In this document: piece after piece, positions 1-11,449 of the stretch
Layout of the letters: each line of letters opens with the position of its first letter
Position numbering within the stretch: position 1 is the stretch's first letter
Origin: Channallabes apus
Lineage: Eukaryota > Chordata > Actinopteri > Siluriformes > Clariidae
Direction of reading: 5' to 3'
NCBI GenBank assembly: GCA_030522415.1
Contig: CM060124.1
Coordinates: 31,361,254 to 31,425,253 of the forward strand
DNA: 64,000 bases
Made by a program: the position numbers and the translations under genes
The notes under the pieces: generated by a model
The model's input: only the letters and a program-made list of their open reading frames with translations
Told to the model about the DNA's origin: nothing
Databases searched by the model: none

Positions 1-400
1 TACCAATTTCCAACACTATACTCATATTTCTGCATATAACAACAATCAAAACATTTAAAACATGACATGTAAATGAAGTACAATATGAAATAAATAGACA
101 TTAAACTTCACTTAATCTTAATTTATGATTCCTCTCGGCACCGGCTGCTTTAAAAACCAAACTGAAAGCGGCTCCGTTATATTCTTGTTAGCGACATTGC
201 TAACATTCTTGGCACCCATGGTGCTGTGTCTTCACTAAACCTTGCACAAAATGGCAAAAAAACAAAACAAAAAAAAAAACAAAAAAAAAACACGCACGAA
301 AGTACATAAATTCGCTTTTACTGACACAAACTGATCGGCTATCGGATGTCCACGAAAATGCTTTGTACATCTACACAAAACTCTTGCTACATTTTAGCTC
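1..400. repeat. Dispersed repeat, copy 1 of 3
   Basis: This A/T-rich stretch shares long segments with 3290-3720 and 15640-15960, for example a 'aatatgaaataaata' core followed by a stretch reading like 'accaaac-gaa-gcggctcc'. The order of shared words is the same in all three copies. I see no open frame and could not locate terminal repeats, so the class is not assigned; a non-autonomous DNA transposon is a guess. Confidence 0.55.
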
Positions 401-406
401 TTAACC

Positions 407-760
407 CAGTGGTTCTCAAACTTTTTCTGTCATTCTCCACTTAAGGGGGTGGGTGAATTTTCAAGCCCCACTTGTCAACAAAATAATAACGAAATCGGCC
501 AAGTTTACTGTTTATTGAAATATCAATTTCTAAACCAATAAGATCAAACAACACCAAGTTCAAAACAGATAAACTAAACGTGTAATTATTATAACAGGCT
601 TACTTCGTCACTTATCTAGAGCTTTCTTTCAACGAAGTCGAGTGGCTTATTAACGTGACTGGGGCGTGATGTCTAATCTGTTGGGTCTCATGCTGTCTGC
701 TGCCAGGGGTTTAAGACACGAAACACACACACGACTCTCTCCTCTGCCCCCACCAGCACC
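407..760 (-). mobile_element. hAT (Charlie-like) transposon remnant
   Basis: It begins at 407 with CAGTGGTTCTCAAAC, the type of terminus seen in Charlie-group hAT elements. The reverse complement of 625-710 matches the transposase fragment at 21250-21370, including GCATGAGACCCAACA and TTAATAAGCCACTC, with internal deletions. The partner terminus was not found, so the far end is approximate. No coding capacity remains. Confidence 0.55.
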
Positions 761-1541
761 ACCATGAATCAAAACTCAACATCGGCTTCATCATGTTTTC
801 CTGATCGTGTTGAATCGCCGGTTTTTTTTGTGGTCTCTGCTGATCGTAAACACATGGTGGCGTTTTCTGTGTGTATTAATGAAGAAACACTGGAGTAAGG
901 CGTCTCCGGAGTCAGACTCTGAGGAGAGCTGATGTAATCATGTGACCTATAAATATGGGCAACAAATGAACTTTATCATTTAAACTGTCCTGTAGGTGTT
1001 TATTTCTGACACTGGAGACTCCTTCCACCATTAGTGTTAAATAATCATCATCTTAAAGAGGAACTTTATCAACGATCTAATCATCCTGTTTATTAAAACA
1101 TCTCATCTACACGCCCCTGTGCCGAGCATGAGCCGTTACCATAGAAACCATACCGCGCACATTTTAATGGAAACCCCCGCTTACTGTCAGAGGTGCTGCT
1201 GTAATAGAAAATCAATCAGCAGCTTCTGACCAATCAGAGCGCAGGAGAGCAGTGGTGAAGTGTTACGGCGTGATGTTAACACTCTTACACACTTCCACAG
1301 GATGTAAGATAAAACCCATCTGACTCATTACAAAATATGACACAAATCCAACATGGCTGCCGGGTTGTGTGTAATCTGTGGGGCTCAGGAGGGCAGGAAC
1401 GGGGCAGGAGGGGGGGAGGGCGAGCCAGGGGTGTTCATTACGGGGGCAAAGTGTAAATTAGAATGGAAAGGACACTTTTGCACAACATTCAAATTCCTGC
1501 TGCCTTTCACACACCTTGCGCAAGTCTGTTCAGTAGACAGG

Positions 1542-1578
<37 letters not shown>

Positions 1579-1602
1579 ACACAGACACACACACTTTATG
1601 CC
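1542..1602. repeat. (CA)n microsatellite
   Basis: An imperfect CA array with two 'cagacacacac' interruptions. It creates meaningless Thr-His open frames on both strands. Confidence 0.95.
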
Positions 1603-1794
1603 GTGGTCTCTTAAGAAAGAAGGCGATGCTATGTCTGGAGCAAAATTAAAAATAGCCTCATGACGATAATGAAAGAGAAATATTACTGATGTTTAAAGCA
1701 TTAAACCTTCAGCATTCTTAATGAAAAAACAACAAGACAATAATGTGAAAAAAGATTCAGCCAGTTGATCATCAACTGACCTACGAATCCTCCT

Positions 1795-2450
1795 TGTGGA
1801 CCGATTCTTTAAAAAAAATTATTCATAAGAAAGATTTGTTTCAATGAGACAAACGATGTCCTTCAAATGATTCAATCCAAGTGATTCATTCAAAAGTATC
1901 GTTTACAAGAAAGATTCATTCAAACAAGACAATTCGGGTGTGAACTTATCAGAGTGATTCATTTAAAAGAATCGATTCACAAACAAGGTTAAATCCAAAA
2001 AGACAAGGCATTTCCAAATGATTCAATGCAAGTGTGAGCCGACACATGTGACTCATTACAGTGAATCAGTTCACAATAATGATTCATTCCAACAAGACAA
2101 ACGAGGCTTTCGATAAGAGACCATTTGGGTGTGAACTTATTTAAGTGATTCATCAAAGAATCGGTTCACCAAACAGATTCAATCCAAAAAGACAAGGTAT
2201 TTCCAAATGATTCAACTCAGGTGTGAATCAAATCTAGTGATTCATAAAAAAGAAAAAATGGTTAGCAATTAAGATTCAATCCAAACAGAAAAACAAGGGT
2301 TTCAATAAGAGTCAGTTCAAGTAGAACCTTAATTTTGTGATTCATTAAAAAGAATATTTAAAAAATTCAATCCAAAATAAGACCTGAAGTCAAGGCATTT
2401 CCAAATGATTCAATTCAAGTGTGATTCATTGAAAAAGAATCGGTTCACTG
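1795..2450. repeat. Minisatellite, about 188-bp unit
   Basis: The phrase 'catttccaaatgattcaa' or a close variant recurs near 2007, 2195 and 2397, and the linked phrases 'gtgattcatt', 'gaatcggttcac' and 'aagacaaac' recur at the same spacing. This gives about 3.5 diverged tandem units of roughly 188 bp, each also built from shorter GATTCA-rich words. No coding potential. Confidence 0.8.
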
Positions 2451-2518
2451 GAGGGATGTGTTGTTGGGTCAGATGGGTCAGTGAGTGCAGTGTATTGATC
2501 TGGGAAGATTAACTTCAA

Positions 2519-2546
2519 GACACACACACACACACACACACACACT
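2519..2546. repeat. (CA)n microsatellite
   Basis: About 13 perfect CA dinucleotides followed by a T run. Confidence 0.9.
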
Positions 2547-3109
2547 TTTTTTTGCTTGTGTGGTCAGTTCCTTCAGAAGTCGTTTTCAGTTTCAGTCGCA
2601 CATTTTTTCGTACCGCTTCCCAATCACACACTAGAGGTGTCTCGGGTCCTGAGTCCACTCTGAGACACACGCATGTCAGCTAATGATGCTACGCACGCTA
2701 GGTTCAGCACAGGACATCAAAACATCACAAATGAACATCACATGATTACGAGCTGTTTTGCGATTTTCTAAATAAAAACACATCACCGTATCTCACGGCC
2801 GTAGGAGACCAAACAGCTAAAAAGCTACAGAAAGTCGAGACAGAAAAAAACCAAATAACAAAAACGTGTCCTGTTACGTCTTGCATCATCTCACGAAGGT
2901 CCTGAAAATGTAATAAATACAGGCAGGGTGCTCATACACAATTAGAGTGTGTGAATAAGTGATGAGATTGACATTCAGAGGGACGGAACCACGTAACCCT
3001 CGCCGCGTGCAGCTGATTAAATATGAAGGCCGAGAGGTGAGGAACAATAAATACACGTAATCAGACACCTCCTGCGTTTTAGCCTGGTGATGATCAGCAA
3101 CTCTACATC

Positions 3110-3138
3110 CCACACACACACACACACACACACACACG
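3110..3138. repeat. (CA)n microsatellite
   Basis: About 14 CA dinucleotides. Confidence 0.9.
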
Positions 3139-3289
3139 ATGTGTAACATCACTCAAGAGGAACAGCACTTTAGTGAGTCACAGATTCATGGAGACATGGA
3201 GAGACTTTGCGCGGTGTTCTCCATCTGCTCACACTGATTGGACGCTGATGACATCATAAGAGACGACACGGAGACTAAGGCGTCCAATC

Positions 3290-3720
3290 GTGTCTCTGTC
3301 TAATAATATACTGTTTATTTAGAAAAGACACGTAAACTGAAGTAAAATATGAAATAAATAGACTAAAAACCAAACCGAACGCGGCTCCGTTTTCTTCTTG
3401 CTAACGATCTTGCAGCCACATCGCGGTTTTTTTTATAAAGCTGCAGATCATTTTTAAATATATTTTATGGATATCTCGTGGTATCACTGCAGGGTGTGTG
3501 TTTGTGTGTCTTTCCTGTTCTTGGGGTTCGTTAACACCAGCAGATGATGGCGGTTAATTAATTAATACGAGCGTTACAAACATTCTTGCGTCCCTCGGTG
3601 CCGTCTTACACAAAATGCAAACCAAACAAATAAAACGCACAAAAACAATGTAAACTCACTTGTCTCAACTTTCCACAAACAACTTTTGATCGGCTACAGG
3701 AAGTGTGTGAAACAGGAAGT
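3290..3720. repeat. Dispersed repeat, copy 2 of 3
   Basis: Shares 'taaaatatgaaataaataga', 'ggctccgtt', 'acattcttg' and 'gatcggcta' in the same order as 1-400, with a roughly 120-bp insertion in the middle. Unclassified repeat; no gene seen. Confidence 0.55.
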
Positions 3721-3921
3721 ACCCATGACTGTCTCGATCGCTCGTACGATGAAACTGTTTAGCGTGTCGAAGGAAAATCCAGCCAATATATATATATATA
3801 TTTATTTATATTATGTAAAACATATGTGTATAAAATTCAACCTGTTTACATTTCTATGAATAATTCTACTCTTTATTATTGTGATTTTATTCGTACTCAG
3901 GCTGTGTGTTCTCTCACTAAC

Positions 3922-4289
3922 CTGCTGCTCTCACAGTCCGAGTCCTTCGCTAGTAAACTGCGTAGCGACCACCGAGACCGGCTGCGGCCCGGGGACGAGC
4001 ACCGAGACAGGGGCAGGAGGAAGGGGACGGGGTTACTCGCCCCCTCCTCCTCCTCGACAAGACCCTCCTTTTCTACCCCGACAGGTGAGCGGCTCCTCCC
4101 CTTCGTCTCCGCGCTCTTCTTGTCCCCCGGGTCGCCCCCCTCCTCCTGGCCTCGGGCTCTGCGTTTCTTCCCGTTCACGTCCCAAATCCGGCGCTTGCGA
4201 GGAAGCGGGCTGGACGACGGAGACCAGGAGTCGTTATCCGAAGACGGCGGGAGGACGTTGAGCTTCGGGATGGGGACGGGATTAGCCAT
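3922..4289 (-). CDS. Likely first coding exon of an unrecognised host gene
   Basis: A minus-strand ATG at 4289 has a strong context (ACAAATGG) and opens a frame of 122 codons plus two bases. It ends at a good splice donor, CAG|GTTAGT, at 3922/3921. The product starts MANPVPIPKLNVLPPSSDND, then has a basic KRR stretch, an acidic EEEEG stretch and an Arg/Ser-rich segment, i.e. a low-complexity, probably disordered N-terminus such as is found in many nuclear proteins. The stretch is richer in CpG than its surroundings, as expected near a vertebrate promoter. The remaining exons would lie leftwards, probably outside the window; I found none. An upstream in-frame ATG at 4298 is possible. I do not recognise the gene. 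The competing plus-strand frames here (from 3826 and 3881) have no comparable start or splice context. Confidence 0.5.
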
Positions 4290-4629
4290 TTGTCGCACCA
4301 GTGTGTGTTTGTGTGTGTGTGTAATGAAAAAGTTATTCTTGTCTAGTAAGAGTCGTCTTTAAAAATAAAAAGTCCTCATGCGTGTTTCAGAACACATCCG
4401 ATTGTGAGACGGCCGGGCCTCGCTTGCAAAATCGGTGGTTTCCTGTTGCGTGCTGCAGCAGGGCGTGGACTTCACACGCCTCCTTTAATAAACCGCTTAA
4501 TATTCAGAAAAATCAAACGTGTTTCTGCTGAAAATCCTCAGAAACGTCCTCCATGGTCCCTCACACGCCGCGTTCACCATCACAACTGCGAACGCTACGG
4601 CGGCGGCGTGATCACTGAAGGTCCTGAGG

Positions 4630-5440
4630 AAGGAGAAACTCCTTTAGTAAGATCCTCAGATAAGACAGAGATATTACTTACTGGCCTAAAAACCAGCACA
4701 CAACAGCTCTCACACTTCTGTTATCTGTACTATTACTCTGGAAGTACTCGACACTCAAAGACCTGCGCGTCATATTAGACAGTAAAGTATTTCCAATATT
4801 ACAACAGAAATAGGAGCATCTTATCCGCATCTGATGCAGAAAAGCTTCAGTTAGTCCAAAATGCAGCTGCCAGGGTTCTCACTAGAACCAGAAAATATGA
4901 TCATATAACCCCAATATTATCATCCCTGCACTGGCTACCTGTTCAGTCTAGAATAAATTACAAAATAGTATTACTTACATACAAGGCCTTAAATGGTTTA
5001 GCTCCCACATACCTAACCAGTATTCTGATGCGCTACAATCCACCACGCGCCTTAAGATCACAAAGCTCCGGACTTCTGGTAGTTCCCAGAATTTCAAAAT
5101 CTACAAAAGGGGGTAGGGCATTTTCATATTTAGCTCCAAAGCTTTGGAATAGCCTTCCAGACAGTGTTCGGGGAGCAGACACGGTTTCTCAGTTCAAAAG
5201 TAGACTCAAGACGCATCTTTTTAATCTGGCATACACATAACTCATCCCAGTACTCATACTCCATTATATCTAAACACACACTCCTATCTAGTGCTGCTAA
5301 TATAATGAACAGCAGCTACGCTAATTCATTCCACTTGTTTTTTCTTCCTCCACCATTCCAGAGGCACCTGGAGATTGTGCCAGTTCCAGTAGTCAGAGGT
5401 CTAAACACTATAATTTCTGCTCTGAACAAAAACAGAGACA
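4630..5440 (+). mobile_element. 5'-truncated L2-type LINE fragment
   Basis: Conceptual translation gives pieces of the C-terminal end of an L2-clade reverse transcriptase ORF: DKTEILLTGLKTSTQQL near 4660, then KLQLVQNAAARVLTRTRKYD from about 4848, and HWLPVQSRINYKIVL, TYKALNGLAPTYLTS, SSGLLVVPRISKSTKGG, APKLWNSLPDSVRGA and FKSRLKTHLFNLAYT to the stop near 5239. The domain is interrupted by a deletion around 4770-4830 and by frame changes. The first part of the 3' UTR follows ('cacctggagattgtgcc'). A copy of the same family lies on the minus strand at 54018-54748 plus 56971-57240. No RT catalytic core is present, so it is dead. Confidence 0.85.
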
Positions 5441-5514
5441 CCACAGGGTTCACGTCCTCCCTCACTCCCTCACTCCCTCACTCCCTCTCTCTGTCTCTCT
5501 GTCTCGCTACGCTT

Positions 5515-6031
5515 TAGTGATGGGAAGTTCGAATCATTTTAGTGACTCGGTTCTTTGAATCTCGTTCATCAAAATGAACTAATCTTTTTTTGAATCATTT
5601 AGTTCATTTTGTTCTTTTGATCAGAAATAAAATAAAATGTTGCATTTTCAATAAACAGACCCCCAATACGTCTATATACATAAATTTTGTCTATAGTTCC
5701 AGTAATGAAAATATTACAATGCAGCTAAGGACATATTATAATAAACAGAATGATCATATCTTCCAGTCTGAGTCATTTGTTCTTTTGAATCTATTGCACC
5801 GCATAGCGTCTATGGGAGTCACGTGACAAAAGAGCGAACGACTCAGGACTGAAAAGACTCAAAGGTAACGACTCATTTGTGTTTACTGTACATAACATAC
5901 GGAGGTTTCGCGATGCTTTGCGCGTCCAATAGAAAATAAACAAATCACTCTCCGAGACGACTCGTTCATCTGAGTCATGTTAAAGATTCGTTCAAAAAGA
6001 ATGAATCGTTCATATGAACGATCCATCACTA
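5515..6031. mobile_element. Non-autonomous hAT-like MITE
   Basis: Termini are inverted: TAGTGATGGGAAGTTCG at the left, and the right end reverse-complements to TAGTGATGGATCGTTCA. It is flanked by an 8-bp duplication with one mismatch: ctacgctt (5507-5514) and ctatgctt (6032-6039). The body is rich in GAATCGTTC/GAACGATTC words, as in a common teleost MITE family. It has no transposase and would have been moved in trans. Confidence 0.85.
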
Positions 6032-6039
6032 CTATGCTT

Positions 6040-6720
6040 CTAACCAATCACAGACGTGTGTGAGCTTGTGTATGCAGAAGACGGCAAATGGTCTCCTTCC
6101 TCTGAACACGGAAAGCAGCTGGTTGAAAAGAAGAGGACGTAGGTGTTGGACCCAGGGGTGTTGACTCAGTTTATCTCAGTGTGAGGTCACCCTGTCCCTG
6201 TTTTATTGTTCCTGTATGGACAAAAGGATTGTGAACCTGTAAAGACCTTTGGAAGCACCTGTATGAGGACGACATCACACAACACCTGGCTCTACAACAA
6301 CAAACACAGAAAAGGAGGTTTTATGAAAATGGTCTCCGCCTCAACACCACAAACGAACATGGAGTGCCTTAAACGCAGTGGACAGATTGTTGGACCCACA
6401 CGGGTCGACCTCACACACATCACTTCAAAGCTCAAAGTGTCGCCAGGTCACGCGAGTCCTGTGTGACAGTAAGACGCCTGAACGCCTCAAGGGAAAAGTC
6501 CACCTCGTCCACGAGGACGCAAAAAACCTACTGATCTGACCACCAACACGCTGATGAATCCTGCGCTCTGATTGGTCAGAAGGTGTTGATTGATTCTCTG
6601 GAACAGCAGCCGAGGTTTACATCAATGCGCTCGCTCTGACAGGGTACTTGATCGTCTCCATAGTAACGGTCTCCATAGTAACGGTTCACACAGTATCACA
6701 GGGACATGTCTGCAGAACGC
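6040..6720. other. Unannotated intergenic stretch
   Basis: An 86-codon open frame at 6206-6466 is degenerate and could be decayed transposon sequence, but I cannot assign it. A short duplication 'ccatagtaacggt' occurs near 6660-6683. Nothing else was recognised. Confidence 0.4.
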
Positions 6721-6721
6721 T

Positions 6722-6723
<2 letters not shown>

Positions 6724-6757
<34 letters not shown>
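6724..6757. repeat. (GT)n microsatellite
   Basis: About 16 GT dinucleotides; a CA tract follows at 6853-6871. Confidence 0.95.
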
Positions 6758-6760
<3 letters not shown>

Positions 6761-6889
6761 ACAGCATGAATCAGTTTCTTCTGTTTGCACACACACCACA
6801 GAGTCATAAACCTGCTCAAACAAATCCTCCAGGCGTTATAACACCGTTATATACACACACACACACACACACTGGCCGAACCGGCACGA

Positions 6890-7935
6890 GCCGCTGTAAT
6901 GACGTCACAAGAACGGAAACGAGAGCTTTTTGTTCGTTACAGTTTGAAAAACCCGCATGAAAGAAGCACAGTGTCGCGCGAGCCGAGTGCATGCACGCTA
7001 TGACGGCGTTGTGAAGGCGTTATGACGCGTCCCTACCTCCCGTTAGAGGAGTGAGCTCCGTGTCCGTGATCCGCCTCGGCTTCATAAAGTTTGCGCTGAT
7101 TAAAATCCACTTTGTCACAGGAACACATGAGCATCCTCTGAGGCGCCGCGCGCACTCCCTGTAGCTTAGCACTGCTGCTAACTAATGTCACCTCTGTCTA
7201 GAATAAAAGTCTCCTCGCGGAAATATATTACAATAACTAATAAATAAACAAAAAACTAACCATTATGAGTTACTTTAATAATTACTAAAATAAACAGCAG
7301 CGTCGCTATAAAGCGAATCTATAACAACAACAACAACTAGCATAACTAGCATAATAAAGCCCCAGCCAGCTGGTTAGCTAAGTTAGCTAGTTTAGGCAGA
7401 AAAAAAAATCTAATGTAAAATAAATCCTAATGCTCGACGCTTTAGCAGCCTTAACGTTAACTATTTACATTAGAACATCTCTGATATTTACGGATAAATG
7501 AATCTATCCAGTGCTTATAGACTTTAATGAACTTTATTAAATGTTCTGTCTGAGGTAAATATGCCACAAAGCGGACCAGCGCCGGGATGCCGAGTGTCTG
7601 CTGAGGTAAAGAGGAAGAGTTCTCACTGACGGGGGGGAAACACGGAGTGACAGGACACACTTACAGCTCATGTGGAGTGTGTGTGTGTGTGTGTCAGCGT
7701 CCACATTAACACTTCACATGAGGACAGAGTGTGTGTGATCAGCGCGCTCGGGTGTTCAAGCGGAAAGTAAATGTGGAGAAGCTTCGTTTAGACTCGGACT
7801 CGGAGCCGCGCGGCACCCACGGCCACTGCATGGTACGGTCGAGCGCGTGCACGCGGAGCGAGAAACTAACGGGGCCGGCCGGCCGGCAGGCGGGCGGGCG
7901 CGCGCGCGCGCGTGCACGAGGCGCGTGACAGAGAA
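6890..7935. promoter_or_regulatory. CpG-rich patches, possible promoter region
   Basis: Two patches (about 6890-7160 and 7735-7930) are much richer in CpG than the surrounding A/T-rich DNA, the second with a (GC)n tract near 7898-7911. Such patches often mark vertebrate promoters, but I found no convincing first exon: the open frames here are short and overlap each other on both strands. A GT microsatellite lies at 7676-7694 and a (TAA)n tract just outside at 7949-7974. Confidence 0.3.
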
Positions 7936-8149
7936 GACTGCCAACGTATAATAATAATAATAATAATAATAATACTGACGTGTAGACTTTATTCACCGTG
8001 TGTTGAACTGTTCAGGGTTTAAACATGTTATATACTGTATGTACACAAATAAAGGTTTAGTCTGTACATTAGTCAGGACTCGCTTTTATAATGATATCTT
8101 TACGTTTCATCCACTGGACGAGCAGGAAGCAGTCTCAGAATAAACTACA

Positions 8150-8773
8150 TGTGTCTGTCTCTCTGTCTGTCTCTCTGTCTATATAACTGCTCAACTGTGA
8201 GAGTGAGAAATGCTCTAAGAAGCTTTACATCACAATAAATGTCAGTCTGTGTCTTTCTGTCTGTCTCTCTGTGTGTCATTCTGTCTGTGTGTCTGTCTGT
8301 ATGTCTGTGTCTCTATATGTCTGTCTGTCTGCCTGTGTGTGTGTCTGTCTGTCTCTCTGTGTGTCTGTCTGTCTGTCTCTCTGTGTGTCTGCCTGTGTGT
8401 CTTTCTGTCTGTCTCTCTGTGTGTCTGTCTGCCTGCCTGTGTGTCTTTCTGTCTGTCTGTATGTCTGTGTCTCTATATGTCTGTCTGTCTGCCTGTGTGT
8501 CTCTCTGTCTGTGTCTCTATATGTCTGCCTGTCTGTCTGTCTGCCTGTCTGTCTCTCTGTGTGTGTGCCTGTCTGTCTGCCTGCCTGTGTGTCTTTCTGT
8601 CTGTGTATGTCTGTGTCTCTATATGTCTGCCTGTCTGTCTGTCTGCCTGTGTGTCTGCCTGTCTGTCTGTCTGCCTGTGTGTCTGTCTGTCTGTCTGCCT
8701 GTGTGTCTGCCTGTCTGTGTGTCTGCCTGTGTGTCTGTCTGTCTGCCTGTCTGTCTGTCTGCCTGCCTGTATA
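8150..8773. repeat. Long (TCTG/CCTG/TGTG)n array
   Basis: About 620 bp of tetranucleotide repeat dominated by TCTG, with CCTG, TGTG and TCTC variants and a longer higher-order phrase ('gtctctatatgtctg') recurring several times. All three plus-strand frames stay open, encoding only Ser/Val/Cys/Leu repetition, so these are not genes. Confidence 0.95.
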
Positions 8774-8829
8774 ACTGCATGTTCAATTCAATTTTATATT
8801 ATTTATAAAATTCTATTCTAATTCAATAA

Positions 8830-9480
8830 ACACTTTCCCCCCATGAATCTTACTTTAATGTTCAATATTTACAGGTTCAAGGAAATGTCTCGTCACTATG
8901 ATCAAACATTAAAGTGGGACCCTATACGTACTGTTCATCTAAATGTGATTTTTTTAAATGAAATAATCTGATTCACAATAAAATCAATATTTTAAGTGTG
9001 GTCTTACACATGGCAGCCATTTTGTAAATAATTCAGATTTTTCTTTAAATTGTCACCGGTGTTACTGTCGTTGGTGTCACCAGGACAAGAAGTAACACGT
9101 CTTAAGGTTATTAAATGTATTAAAAAATTATGAAAAATGCATTAAGCTCTACTTTTTGTGGATTCATACAGTTTATAAATAAGTTATTGCTATTGAGTCT
9201 TAGGTGTGAACGAAGGAATCATTTTCAGGAGATTTTTATTACTCAAATTGCACCTCTTTATGTAGAATGACCCTAATACTGGAAACTAGTATAATTTTAA
9301 ATAATTCATATAATTTGAAACACTTGATAATCAAATTATTTACTAACAGACGGACTCAGGTTCTCTGTGCATTGACTTAAAGCTCAATAATGCTCAACTG
9401 TGAGAATGAGAACTACTCTAAGAACATCACAATAAAGACCGAGTTAACCCAGTCTGTTAGTGTATTATACAGTATGTATC
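8830..9480. other. A/T-rich intergenic DNA
   Basis: No open frame, repeat array or recognisable transposon was seen. Confidence 0.5.
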
Positions 9481-9489
9481 CAGTGATGT

Positions 9490-9565
9490 AAACTTTAAAG
9501 CATTTTTTGTAAGTCTCTCTGGATAAGACCATCTGCCAAATGCATAAATGTAAATGTAAATGTTA
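9490..9565 (+). mobile_element. SINE/LINE 3' tail remnant
   Basis: Contains 'gtaagtctctctggataaga', then 'catctgccaaatgcataaatgtaaatg', the conserved 3' tail of many fish SINEs and their partner LINEs. Only the tail is recognisable; similar tails occur at 12515-12556 and 34355-34412. Confidence 0.65.
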
Positions 9566-9569
9566 TAAT

Positions 9570-10330
9570 GCAGAACTGATACTTACTGCTAACAGTTTTA
9601 TATTTATATTTGTTCTTTTATGTGATTATAAAAGTTATCCTACACTACAGTCTCGAAGCCAGTGTACCTTACTACACTATGAACTGTGTGCATATAAATA
9701 ATAAGGTCATTAAATTAAAAGTTAATATTGAAGTTTAAGTCTGACAATAATAAGGAATTGATTGTTAAATGTTAAGGTTAAAACTAGATTAACATTTTGT
9801 CCTGTCTTTGGTCTGTCCTGATACAAACTAAATTTATTTTAAAATAAAAATCTTAATAATTATTGGATTATTTTTATTTTCTGTTAAAGGTTTTAGTAAC
9901 ATTTATTCTAGTGCTGCACAGTGTGTTTCTGCTTATTATGCGTCATGCAACAATGTAGAACCTGTGCAGAAATTCTTAAAAAATAGTCCTTCATAGTGAA
10001 CTGCAAACATATTAACAGCTAAAAATCAGGTCAGATCTTCCAGAAGCCAGTGACTTATACTAGCAGACATGTCACACGGTGTACCAACTAGTATAGGGAC
10101 TAGAAACAGCAGGAGTCAGCTGATACGATGTAATTACGATGCACAGGAATCCAGATTCTAGATTATATACTATATCCAGATGTGATAATTCTTTTTCTAG
10201 AATTTTTCACAATTCTAAACAAACTTAGCAAATAATTCACCCCCATCACACAGACGCTGTGCTGCCTGCCAGTGTGTGAATAGTTTTGAGCACCACCTGC
10301 AGGATCATAGAGGAACTGCAACATTTTATG
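9570..10330. other. A/T-rich intergenic DNA
   Basis: No supported gene or element was found. Confidence 0.5.
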
Positions 10331-10340
10331 ACCTCACAGG

Positions 10341-10712
10341 CACTCACTCACTCACTCACTCATTCTCTCACTCACTCACTCATTCACTCACTCACTCACT
10401 CACTCACTCACTCATCTTCTATACCGCTTTATCCTGTATTCAGGGTTGTGGAGGGCGGAGCCTATCCCAGGAGACACGAGGCGGGGTTCACCCTGGACAC
10501 ACACATACACACACTCACACATACGGGCAGTTTGCCAATTAGCCTAACCTGCATATCTTTGGACTGTGGGAGGAAACCGGAGTAACCGGAGGAAACCCAC
10601 CAAGCACCGGGAGAACATGCGAACTCCATGCACACAGAGACGGGAATCGAACCCGGACCCTGGAGGTGCAAGGCGACGGTGCTAACAACTACACCACAGC
10701 GCTACCCGTCTC
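10341..10712 (-). mobile_element. tRNA-derived V-SINE-like element
   Basis: Read on the minus strand, it starts with a tRNA-like head containing an A box (TGGTGTAGTTGTTAGCACCG) and a B box (GGTTCGATTCC), 10630-10710. The conserved body follows with 'gggtttcctccggttactcc' and 'cacagtccaaagatatgca', and it ends in a GAGT tetranucleotide tail (ACTC array, 10341-10412, plus strand). This head-body-tail order is that of DANA/HE1-type fish SINEs. It would be transcribed by RNA polymerase III and depend on a LINE in trans. It is not a functional tRNA gene. Confidence 0.85.
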
Positions 10713-11270
10713 ACGTGCAAAAATATATATTAATTAACAATAAAAGAAAAAAAATTTCACACAGTATTGTGATACATAACGTAATCGCTTCCCTCATCTC
10801 TACTAAACAGCTCTCAGAAACAGGGGCTCTACACTGAACCTTTAATCATCATCGGGGTTGAATTATCACGTGCAGACCGGTTGGGTCTGAAATGTGGCTC
10901 TAGTGTAGTTTACAATCATTTAAAAGACATTAATATCATTAAGTAAAATGTTTACAGCTTTCTAGGTTCAAGATTAAAGGGGCAAAAGCTTGTGTGTTTG
11001 AGGAGTTCATGTCCCCCTCATGTCCCCAACCCCATGTCAGTTAAAGGTCCGGTTTAATCCCCCTTTTTCTGAGAGTTTAACTGTGAAGTTAATGAGTAAA
11101 TCTCCAAAACAACACTATAACTCATGTTCATAATCATAGCAGTTAATAGAAGGAGTGCCTGGACCCCTGACAAATGTCTTTAGGTTAAAGGAAATAGACT
11201 CACAGAACGGTCCAGTGACGGACACGGATCGGACTCCTGATGTCCTCATGCGGCCTCTCGTGTCCTCAGG

Positions 11271-11360
11271 TTGTTTGGAGTCGCACCAGAGTGCCACAGG
11301 ATCCATGTGCCAATGCAGATGGCACTAAATATAGGCTCGGAGACTATGCGGGAGGTGGTG
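11271..11360 (+). CDS. Possible internal exon, gene unknown
   Basis: A good acceptor (ctcgtgtcctcag) precedes an open segment. Its frame gives VVWSRTRVPQDPCANADG and then TKYRLGDYAGG, and a strong GTGAGT donor lies near 11358, just before a GT microsatellite. The composition looks protein-like, but there is no paralogous copy and no second exon to support it. I do not recognise the peptide. Confidence 0.3.
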
Positions 11361-11371
11361 TGAGTGTGCAT

Positions 11372-11373
<2 letters not shown>

Positions 11374-11413
<40 letters not shown>
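11374..11413. repeat. (GT)n microsatellite
   Basis: About 20 GT units. Confidence 0.95.
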
Positions 11414-11415
<2 letters not shown>

Positions 11416-11449
11416 CTATTTGCATGGACACTGCATGCGTAAATCATGT

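Noticed and set aside
3897..4261. Plus-strand 126-178-codon frames over the 3.9-4.3 kb region
   Set aside because: They oppose the better-supported minus-strand exon and lack start and splice context.
4404..4778. 124-codon plus-strand frame
   Set aside because: Its right half is the LINE fragment read in part in frame, and its left half has no support.
8239..8821. Three overlapping 167-190-codon open frames of Cys/Leu/Ser/Val
   Set aside because: They are the three readings of a TCTG tetranucleotide array; open in every frame because the repeat lacks stops.
10625..10710. tRNA gene
   Set aside because: A and B boxes are present but no cloverleaf closes and the sequence continues into a SINE body and tail.
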